In this document: piece after piece, positions 11,001-17,483 of the stretch
How positions within the stretch are numbered: position 1 is the first letter of the stretch
Layout of the letters: the number at the start of each line of letters is the position of its first letter
Origin: a bacterium
Lineage (GTDB): Bacteria; Planctomycetota; Planctomycetia; Pirellulales; Pirellulaceae
Reading direction: 5' to 3'
Assembly: GCA_016124445.1 (NCBI GenBank)
Contig: WGNR01000010.1
Location: 364,519 to 428,518 of the forward strand
Length of the DNA: 64,000 nucleotides
Notes under the pieces: model-generated
Databases searched by the model: none
What the model saw: the letters and a program-made list of their open reading frames with translations, nothing else
What the model was told of the DNA's origin: nothing
Made by a program: the position numbers and the translations under genes

Positions 11001-14000
11001 CTCGGCCTCTTCCGATTCAATGGCCTGGCCGCCTTGCTCGACGTTTAGCGAGACCTTGACCATCCGCTGGCCGTCTCGATTCTCGTTTCGAAAGCGACCC
11101 AGAAGATAGATCGGCAGTTGACGCCGGAGGGTGCCATCGCTGGACGTGAGCTTGAATTCATCGGAGATTGCCCGAGCTTCTTCCAGTTCGACTACCAGTG
11201 TTTCCGGGGCATTCAACAAAGATTGCTCTAGCACTTTGGCATAGGTCGACTTCAAGTAGTCGTATTCGTAGGTCAGGTCGTCGTTGACGAAGGGAGGCAC
11301 CGCAAAGATGTGCGTGATTGTCTGACGTGACTTGGTGACGGCCTGGTCGATTAGCTGGACCAGCAGGTCGGCATCTTCTTGCGGGTTGTCACTTAGTCGT
11401 AGTCGTTGCGAAACCAACCGCAATCCTTGATTCGTTTCGGCAACGACCAAGTCGGCGAATTTATCATGTTCTTCCTGGGATGTCTTCAAGATCACCAGCA
11501 CGTCGGCCTTGAGCGTTTGTCCAAGTGCTTTACGTTCTCCACCGGCATCGGCGCCAAGCAGCGATTGGACCTCGCGTTCCTGCAGCAACTTGTTGATCTC
11601 AGAACGTTCGAGCCACGTTTCATCAGCGCGCGTCAACACTTCAGCCTCGATCAATCCGCCTATGGCAGAGCGGTTCGCATCGATCAAGGCACAACGCGCG
11701 TTTTGCCGCGGAAGACTCGACTGCATGGCGTCAGCGAGATCACTTGGTGCAATTCCTGGATTTGATGGCCGGGTTAATTCTAGGGGTGGCTGACCATTTT
11801 CGCTCTTCAAGTGTTCAGAAATCATGAGTGGATCAGATTGGCCCGGCAGATCTATCTGGACGCTTGTTGCGGCGTACGTGATGCCTCCGTTGGCAATGAT
11901 CGACAGTTTTAATAAATATCGACCTTGCGTGTTCATGCCGTCGCACTTTATCTCGACGACGGAGTCCTGGCCAGGAAGTAATTGAGCAATCCTGCCTACT
12001 TCCCAATCCTCCAAGCCTTTGGCGACTTTGGGACGCCCCAGCATGTGCAATTGGGAGTCACGCGACTCGATAATGAGAACGTCCTTGATCACCTTATCAC
12101 TGGTATTCTTCACCACTGCCATGAAATGCATCGGCTGGCCAACTGGAACTTGCTCAGGCCCGGTAATTCTGGCACTCAGGCCCGGTTTCTTCGATGGAGA
12201 CTTGGAGTCTTGGTCAATCACAGCAGTTTTCGCGTTGACGGCAAGCGACGTACCGTCAACGATCGCCATTAATCGATTGCGAACGAACTTTGTGGGATAA
12301 TTCACGCGGCACTTGATGTGCAGCATTGCGGTTTGATTGGGAAGTATCTCCGGGAAGTACCAAGTCAAATCATTCCGCCCGGTAGATTCGGTTCGTTGGG
12401 ACGGCGGCAAATGAGTCATCAGAGGGTCGAATTCCGCGTGCAAGCCAAGGTTTCGTAGCGGTTGATCACTTCGATTAGCGACTTGGACGCCAATGTAAAA
12501 CCACTTTTTGGCTTCAATTTGATCGGGGGCGATCAATTCAACGTAAAACTGATCGTTTGTCCAAACGCGGTCCTTTTCGACGCCGCCTGCATTCTCGCCC
12601 AACGGGGCGTTCTCCAACTTCGAGAGAGACTCGCGCAAGATGGGAGGCATTGTCTTAGGATCGCTTCCTTCGACGATCTGTTGAAATCGCCAAACGACTG
12701 GCAGCGATTGGGAAAACAGGTCAGGCAGACCTTTGGCAGAAGTTATTGTGAGCACCAGCATACCGGACTCAATCGTCGCATTTCCCTTAAATGAAGCTTC
12801 AAACGGAATCCCCTCCTCAGCTTCATCCGGGTTTGGTTGATTGGTGACGTCAAACTCGAATTCATTCGTACGCGTAGCGCGACTAATGGTTCCAGAGATG
12901 CGTTTGAAGCCTTGGCCAATCAGCCAATTTCCTGCCGATGGGTGCCAATCGAGTATAAAGTTGCCTCCTGGTCTGATTTCCAGAAGCTTATCCTGGGAGT
13001 GCCCCTGCGTCGAAAGGTTCTGCTGTTGGAGTGCCGTCATCTCTGTCCAAAAGCCGACAAACCGCGACGGCATCGCGGCGTCGCGATTTGTCGAATTAGA
13101 TTGGCTCTGGAGAACTCGTACGAGTACTTTGCCTCCGCGAGTCAACGTTACCTCGCCATTCTCGATGGTAATCCCATCATGCTTACCCTCGATCTCGACG
13201 ATATACTTCCCGGCGGCCAGACGAACGTTGTTGTGTCCCTTCATCACCGTCAACTGCTTGTAGGTGTTCTCTCCTTGCTTTATCCGAACGGCGACGTCAT
13301 CGGCGGGGCATTCAATCGTCAGCGTTCCTTTGCCCATTTCCAGAACGACCATGATGCCCGCCCATAGCAGGAAGCAGCCGCCCAGCACCGCGACGATCCA
13401 TTTCCTGATGCGTGATCGCCCATTGCCTGCATTTGCTTTCGGTTCGGCTGGTCGTGGTATCTGGGTGGGATTTTGCAGGTGAGCCAACCACTGGCCCAAG
13501 AGCTTTTCGACCTCAGTCGCCGACGCGTAACGATCTTCGGGACGCTTGGACAACAGTCGCTGGACGATTTGATCGAACCACTGGGGAATCTCGGGATTGT
13601 GTTCAGTGAGCGAGCGAGGGGTGTCATTCTTTATCCGGTTGAGTACGCCCAACGTCGTATCGGCTCGGAATGGAGAGTGGCCGGTACACATGCAGTAGAG
13701 CACGCTTCCGAGACTGAATAGGTCGCTCCGTTTATCGAGCTTTTTACCGAGGGCCTGTTCCGGAGACATATATTGCGGCGTGCCAACCAACGTACCGCTT
13801 TGGGTCATGCTGGCGTCGTCGGCGGCCCGGGCCAGGCCAAAGTCCGTAATGACGACACGTTCGACGCCATGGTTCAGCAATATATTGGCAGGCTTCACAT
13901 CGCGATGGATCAATCCTTGCTCATGAGCTGCTGCCAAGCCTGCGGCGACTTGCCGACCGATTCGCAATATCTCCGCTATCTCAAGCGGCCCATTTGTCCG

Positions 14001-14564
14001 CACTCGATCTTCGAGCGAGCGTCCTTCCAGGACCGGCATCACCAGGTAGGGCAGGCCTTGTTCTTCATCCACTGTCTGAATCGGAACGACGTGCTCGTGC
14101 ACGACCGCCGCGGCCGACCGGGCTTCGCGTGAGAATCGCTTGCGGGCCGCAGCGCTGGCAGCCAGATCCGGCGAAAGAACTTTGATCGCACACTGGCGAT
14201 CGAGCGAGGGATCGTAGCCACGCATGACGATCCCGGTTCCGCCCCGTCCTAGGACTTCCAGGATTTCGTAACGCCCAAATTGCCCCAAGGAATCGGGCCG
14301 ATCACTTGGCTGGAGAAAGCCGATCCAGACCGCATTCGGATCGATCGATTCGCCGGTGCACGTGGTCTGGGGATGATCGGTCTCCTTGAGGTACTTGCGA
14401 ACATCTTCCCAGGCGATCCCTTGCTGGGCCAAGCTCTCTAGCTTCGATTGGCACGAGGTGCAGCTCTCAACGTGCGCGGTAACGTCTTGCTGCTCGTCAG
14501 GACTCAGACGGTCTTGCAGCAGTCGCTCGAATACGGCGTCGTCGTAATGAAATTGGGCAACCAT
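8022..14564 (-). CDS. Giant Ser/Thr kinase with zinc-finger, DUF11-like, CsgG-like and WD40 domains
   Basis: 2180 residues. A zinc-finger anti-sigma-type N-terminus has H31-x3-C35-x2-C38. The Hanks-type kinase (about 99-365) has its glycine loop at 105-113, Lys128, H220-R-D222 with K-P-A-N, D241-F-G and S-P-E 267-269. One membrane helix lies at about 389-409. Beyond it are a lipocalin-like stretch (about 480-620), two DUF11-like beta-sandwich repeats (about 690-905), a CsgG-like module (about 955-1200, with W-L-E-R-S-E-I-N-K-L-L-Q-E-R-E-V-Q), a long middle region, and WD40 repeats (about 1885-2175). The kinase should be cytoplasmic and the rest extracytoplasmic, fitting the signal peptide on the paralogue downstream. 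It begins 6 bp after the ECF sigma gene, with an AGGA ribosome site inside that gene, so it is the likely regulator of this sigma factor by binding and/or phosphorylation. Kinase and WD40 calls are firm; the middle region is inferred. Confidence 0.85.
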   Translation of the reverse strand: MVAQFHYDDAVFERLLQDRLSPDEQQDVTAHVESCTSCQSKLESLAQQGIAWEDVRKYLKETDHPQTTCTGESIDPNAVWIGFLQPSDRPDSLGQFGRYEILEVLGRGGTGIVMRGYDPSLDRQCAIKVLSPDLAASAAARKRFSREARSAAAVVHEHVVPIQTVDEEQGLPYLVMPVLEGRSLEDRVRTNGPLEIAEILRIGRQVAAGLAAAHEQGLIHRDVKPANILLNHGVERVVITDFGLARAADDASMTQSGTLVGTPQYMSPEQALGKKLDKRSDLFSLGSVLYCMCTGHSPFRADTTLGVLNRIKNDTPRSLTEHNPEIPQWFDQIVQRLLSKRPEDRYASATEVEKLLGQWLAHLQNPTQIPRPAEPKANAGNGRSRIRKWIVAVLGGCFLLWAGIMVVLEMGKGTLTIECPADDVAVRIKQGENTYKQLTVMKGHNNVRLAAGKYIVEIEGKHDGITIENGEVTLTRGGKVLVRVLQSQSNSTNRDAAMPSRFVGFWTEMTALQQQNLSTQGHSQDKLLEIRPGGNFILDWHPSAGNWLIGQGFKRISGTISRATRTNEFEFDVTNQPNPDEAEEGIPFEASFKGNATIESGMLVLTITSAKGLPDLFSQSLPVVWRFQQIVEGSDPKTMPPILRESLSKLENAPLGENAGGVEKDRVWTNDQFYVELIAPDQIEAKKWFYIGVQVANRSDQPLRNLGLHAEFDPLMTHLPPSQRTESTGRNDLTWYFPEILPNQTAMLHIKCRVNYPTKFVRNRLMAIVDGTSLAVNAKTAVIDQDSKSPSKKPGLSARITGPEQVPVGQPMHFMAVVKNTSDKVIKDVLIIESRDSQLHMLGRPKVAKGLEDWEVGRIAQLLPGQDSVVEIKCDGMNTQGRYLLKLSIIANGGITYAATSVQIDLPGQSDPLMISEHLKSENGQPPLELTRPSNPGIAPSDLADAMQSSLPRQNARCALIDANRSAIGGLIEAEVLTRADETWLERSEINKLLQEREVQSLLGADAGGERKALGQTLKADVLVILKTSQEEHDKFADLVVAETNQGLRLVSQRLRLSDNPQEDADLLVQLIDQAVTKSRQTITHIFAVPPFVNDDLTYEYDYLKSTYAKVLEQSLLNAPETLVVELEEARAISDEFKLTSSDGTLRRQLPIYLLGRFRNENRDGQRMVKVSLNVEQGGQAIESEEAELSPDEVATFLTKNAEKVAKTQGIESIKIAPFTESKQINARAEQFARLANWEEALGLIETSLMLRPNQPEMHYEAARAAMKQAQRLNRYELDKLADSYEFRCRGLDHLQWLAIHDPDLVTYPDFNWMRNDDMHRRHSGGTPLTDRLAKFEEQYWQKMQRTRWELFHQKASRHDWRNSGILLTRNISLMRPEERYATLSKVIWQYQGEAQTLAMFTGFTNEGAIVGNLNTIEGLRFLNDLINNPKTNGGVRLAAQRLQGTLGKPPAPSRPIRTQGDPDNKTRLTFKRLHLDYRDSQGKSSELEHIEGCIPLNNGMDAIYSGNRIFILSKEHGLRLVHQSEDNTRIQSFVYDGRYVWFSWAVWKKAPEVWVVDPITGQAKQITSDHGLPLITPENIQDPMHAGMGVKVAAVEEGRAIVIGYFGRTWLADVRIDSHSNPTVQVFHEAKDVVAPGTEGGDWENTHLAFEPHCVRTLYDPSDEGEPNKIVMVIRSKASQEASVHPLLVDTTDLSVSASKNAWGTDDDPVNPKCNYRGSYYQTRMVPPNYKSVGLYRVGPPEYLPELAMADFKGGLIIFNPQSERLNIVGNEWQRGRLEDYKLESFGPVPWVCIAAWPNTGPSMEIRVVRGTIKLDSIVETNQFGPIVRCSEMEGHNGLFQVLFDGSGVSLKEALHGPQVAIKNIKSDPPPSRPRTVPNKNFRRDPVGCSALAFSPDGTLMVTTSNRANEAVQLWDANSGQLIDNLLTDPLGMTDVTFSHDGKYFATGGSRGRVILWDTTQRTLLAEFDGQTEKIERMAFSWNDDKLAAWGRNSVATIWRVPSGERIAALDLKNKARMSWLGFSADDSLLVITTDGHPGTQAFNAEDGQYVGGIEGLMAVCGALSDRSLVGMSGDLNNEMIKWNWDEFKAHALWPGLKGWPAAISPDGKLLAVFVRSAVSNDKEQEVNRFEVWDIDLQKKLASIDGILSHRCTFAPNQDALMIVNSKGGLTRLKINHEN

Positions 14565-14570
14565 CGCCGG

Positions 14571-15191
14571 CTATCCTTTGCTGGAAATCGAACCTTCGCC
14601 CATGCGTTGGGCGTAATGTCGAAGCTTGGCGAGAACGCGGCAACGGGCCACGCGAATGGTCCCCGGGTTTTTGCCCAAAGCGGCGGCGACCTGATCGATC
14701 GATTCACCTTTGACACCGGTTCGCCAGAATGCCTCCCAGGTATCTTCCGCGAAATGCGATTTGGCCTTTTCGGCTGCCCACGTAAAGACTTCGCGGCGGT
14801 ATTCCAGATCGAACTCGGTGGCAACTTTGCTCGGTTCGGCCGGATGTTCATGCAATAATTGCATCATCCGCGAATCACCGCTGCCGCGCGGCTCCTGCTG
14901 CCGGGTCAGATAGTTGATGACCAGGTTGCGGGAAATCCGAAACAGCCAACCACGAAAACTGCCTGTCTCGCTTTTGGGATCGAAACGATGGATCGCTCCT
15001 TGCACCGTCGTGAAGACTTCCTGGGTCAGGTCTTGGGCATCCGCATGTTGCAAGCCCTGCCGCCTGGCCAACCGATAGACGAGCGGTTCGTAGATAGTCA
15101 CAAACTCTTGCCATGCCACCTGGTGCGACACGTCTTGAATCTGGATGAGCAGCGATCTTCGCGTTTCTGGTCCTTGCACAAGCTTTCTCAT
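14571..15191 (-). CDS. ECF RNA polymerase sigma factor
   Basis: 206 residues. Sigma region 2 (about 20-100) has F-V-T-I-Y-E-P-L-V-Y-R-L-A, D-A-Q-D-L-T-Q-E-V-F and the core-binding/-10 segment F-R-G-W-L-F-R-I-S-R-N-L. Region 4 (about 140-195) carries the HTH S-I-D-Q-V-A-A-A-L-G-K-N-P-G-T-I-R-V-A-R-C-R-V. The N-terminal L-V-Q-G-P-E-T-R-R-S-L-L segment is typical of planctomycete ECF factors encoded with kinases. It is the first gene of the minus-strand operon and is followed 6 bp later by a kinase with an anti-sigma-type zinc finger. The upstream GTAACA-N14-GTGTGTAA element is shared with a second, truncated copy of this gene at 49.3 kb, which suggests autoregulation. The start is ATG 15191. 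Confidence 0.93.
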   Translation of the reverse strand: MRKLVQGPETRRSLLIQIQDVSHQVAWQEFVTIYEPLVYRLARRQGLQHADAQDLTQEVFTTVQGAIHRFDPKSETGSFRGWLFRISRNLVINYLTRQQEPRGSGDSRMMQLLHEHPAEPSKVATEFDLEYRREVFTWAAEKAKSHFAEDTWEAFWRTGVKGESIDQVAAALGKNPGTIRVARCRVLAKLRHYAQRMGEGSISSKG

Positions 15192-15197
15192 ACCCCG

Positions 15198-15225
15198 TTA
15201 CACACATGCCGCGGGGGATTGTTAC
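15198..15225 (-). promoter_or_regulatory. Candidate ECF-type promoter of the sigma/kinase operon
   Basis: On the minus strand GTAACA (15225-15220) and GTGTGTAA (15205-15198) are separated by 14 bp, just upstream of the sigma factor start. The same two blocks with the same 14-bp spacing precede the truncated paralogue near 49.25 kb, while the spacer sequences differ. This is what a conserved -35/-10 pair of an autoregulated ECF sigma factor would look like. The -10 block ends only 6 bp before ATG 15191, so the mRNA would be leaderless or nearly so, or the true start may be the GTG of L-V-Q-G. Confidence 0.5.
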
Positions 15226-15871
15226 ATGGTTAAAGGAGTTTTTAGAGAGATTCCCGCCAGCAGGTTTCCGGCTTTGATTCGGCGATCCATCCCACAGCGG
15301 GGCATGCCCAAGGATTGTGACCTGCCCAGCTCTAATTGTACTTGCGGCCGTCTCGATGCGGTTGCGACACGCAATTGTCAGATGGATAAGAGCGAGTTTC
15401 AATGCAGGAAAGGAGGTGTTTCGGGGCAAGAACCTATTTGCTTCAGGCGGTCAGGCGAGTGGTTGCTGGAACGCAAGAAGGATCAATTATCTGCTTTGAA
15501 TCTTGCGGAAGCTCCGCAGGAGAATCGTCGTTGGTCTCACGAAACGGTTGAAAGTCACGTGATTTCGATGGGGCGAAGATAGAAATGAAAACAGGGATTC
15601 CCCAAGAAGGTATTGTGGGGGATATGGTTTTGTGGTACGATCGATGCCACTATAAGGCTAAATGACGACATTAATAGAAAGTTATCCGGTGTAAGCTGTT
15701 TCTTGCCGAGTGTGGCGAATCCCCTTACTACGACTACCGGTAAGGGTGTCTAACACACCTAACTCTCCTCGGCCAAGCTCATCAACCGATGATGTTGTCC
15801 CTCTCCGTCGCCTTTTGAACGTATCGCCAATTGTCTTCGTTGAAATTGAACTGAATAGAGAAAGAGATTCT
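15226..15871. other. Intergenic region between ECF sigma operon and SulP gene
   Basis: About 650 bp between divergent transcription units. Apart from the candidate ECF promoter at its left edge I see no convincing gene, RNA or strong hairpin. Short open frames here show no family features. A weak sigma-70-like candidate (ttgtgg ... tataag) near 15632-15658 has sub-optimal spacing. Confidence 0.5.
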
Positions 15872-17347
15872 ATGGAATCGATGCGCCAGGACTGGCTCTC
15901 GAACGTACCCAAGGACTTGTTGTCCGGTCTCGTTGTGGCTTTGGCCCTGATCCCGGAAGCAATCGCCTTTTCGATTATTGCCGGTGTCGACCCGAAGATT
16001 GGGTTGTACGCGTCGTTTTGCATTGCGGCCGTCACGGCATTCACCGGAGGAAGGCCAGGGATGATTTCCGCGGCGACTGGGGCGATGGCACTTTTGATGG
16101 TCACGCTCGTCAAAGAGCATGGCCTGCAATACCTGCTCGCCGCAACGGTGTTGACGGGGATCCTGCAAGTTGGGGCAGGGTGGCTGAAGCTTGGCGCGAT
16201 GATGCGTTTCGTGTCCCGCTCGGTCATCACCGGTTTTGTCAATGCGTTGGCCATCCTGATCTTCATGGCCCAGTTGCCTGAGTTGACCGGCGTTACCTGG
16301 ATAGTCTATGCCATGGTCGCCGCAGGTTTGGGCATCATCTATCTTTTCCCCTACGTTACCAAAGCAGTTCCTTCGCCGCTGATTGCCATCATTTGCCTGA
16401 CGGCGGTTGCCATGATCTGGCAGCTTGATGTCCGCACGGTTGGCGATATGGGACAGCTTCCTGACAGCTTGCCAGTTTTCCTTTGGCCTGACGTTCCGTT
16501 CACCCTGGAAACGCTCCAAATCATCTTTCCCGTTTCGATGACACTGGCAGTGGTCGGTCTACTCGAATCGCTGATGACGGCATCGATTGTCGACGAAATG
16601 ACCGATACGACAAGCGACAAGAATCGTGAATGCGTTGGGCAAGGCGTGGCCAATATGGTTTGCGGCTTTCTGGGTGGCATGGCGGGTTGTGCGATGATCG
16701 GCCAATCGGTGATCAACGTAAAATCAGGGGGACGAGGTCGCTTGTCGACGCTTGCTGCTGGCGTCTTCTTGCTGATTCTGGTCGTCTTTGCCGGAGAGTG
16801 GGTGGCTCGCATTCCGATGGCGGCGCTTGTTTCGGTGATGATTATGGTTTCAATCGGCACCTTCAACTGGGCTTCGATCCGCAACCTGAAAGAGCATCCC
16901 AAGAGTTCCAGCGTAGTAATGGTGGCCACCGTGGTGGTCGTTGTTGCGACCCATGACTTGGCTCAAGGCGTTTTGGTCGGGGTGCTGTTATCCGGTTTCT
17001 TCTTCGCTCATAAGGTAGGCCAGATTCTCCACGTAAGCTCTGACCTGGATAGCGAACACTCCATGAGAACTTACAACATTACTGGCCAGGTGTTCTTTGC
17101 CTCTTCGGAGCGTTTTCTGCATAGCTTCGACGCCAAAGAACCATTGCGTAAGGTGGTGATCGACGTAAGCCATGCCCACTTCTGGGACATCACGGCAATC
17201 AATGCCCTGGACAAGGTTGTCCTCAAATTCCGCCAGCAGCAGACTGAGGTTGAAGTGATCGGTCTCAACGAGGCCAGCGCCACCATGGTCGACCGCTTTG
17301 CAATTCACGACAAGCCAGATGCCCCTGAGCGAGTCGTAAGTCACTAA
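15872..17347 (+). CDS. SulP/SLC26-family anion transporter with STAS domain
   Basis: From ATG 15872 (M-E-S-M-R-Q-D-W) the product has 491 residues; an upstream in-frame start at 15710 would add 54 residues without family similarity. The membrane part (about 12-385) has 10-12 hydrophobic helices and SulP signatures: [19 protein letters not shown] near the N-terminus, P-K-I-G-L-Y-A-S-F and a G-x-G-x-[10 protein letters not shown] segment. A cytoplasmic STAS domain follows (about 398-470, [13 protein letters not shown]). The family moves sulfate, bicarbonate or other anions across the inner membrane, usually with H+ or Na+. In a sulfatase-rich planctomycete sulfate is plausible, but bicarbonate (BicA type) cannot be excluded. 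It is transcribed alone, convergent with the sugar dehydrogenase gene. Confidence 0.9.
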   Translation: MESMRQDWLSNVPKDLLSGLVVALALIPEAIAFSIIAGVDPKIGLYASFCIAAVTAFTGGRPGMISAATGAMALLMVTLVKEHGLQYLLAATVLTGILQVGAGWLKLGAMMRFVSRSVITGFVNALAILIFMAQLPELTGVTWIVYAMVAAGLGIIYLFPYVTKAVPSPLIAIICLTAVAMIWQLDVRTVGDMGQLPDSLPVFLWPDVPFTLETLQIIFPVSMTLAVVGLLESLMTASIVDEMTDTTSDKNRECVGQGVANMVCGFLGGMAGCAMIGQSVINVKSGGRGRLSTLAAGVFLLILVVFAGEWVARIPMAALVSVMIMVSIGTFNWASIRNLKEHPKSSSVVMVATVVVVVATHDLAQGVLVGVLLSGFFFAHKVGQILHVSSDLDSEHSMRTYNITGQVFFASSERFLHSFDAKEPLRKVVIDVSHAHFWDITAINALDKVVLKFRQQQTEVEVIGLNEASATMVDRFAIHDKPDAPERVVSH

Positions 17348-17364
17348 AAGCTAGTAGTAGAAGT

Positions 17365-17400
17365 GAGCCCAGGATTAACATCTTCTGGGCTCGCTGTTTC
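17365..17400 (+). terminator. Terminator after the SulP gene
   Basis: A perfect 8-bp stem gagcccag (17365-17372) / ctgggctc (17385-17392) with a 12-nt loop follows the SulP stop and is trailed by a T-rich stretch. It sits between convergent genes and may also help terminate the minus-strand transcript. Confidence 0.6.
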
Positions 17401-17483
17401 TGTGGTGTGTTTTTCCCAAATCTTGTAGATCGTGGGAGAACCTTTCATGCGGGCAAGCTGATCGAGATAGCTTCCCGAAATTC

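Noticed and set aside
15145..15582. 145-residue plus-strand frame in the sigma/SulP gap
   Set aside because: Partly antisense to the sigma gene and without similarity, signal or ribosome site.
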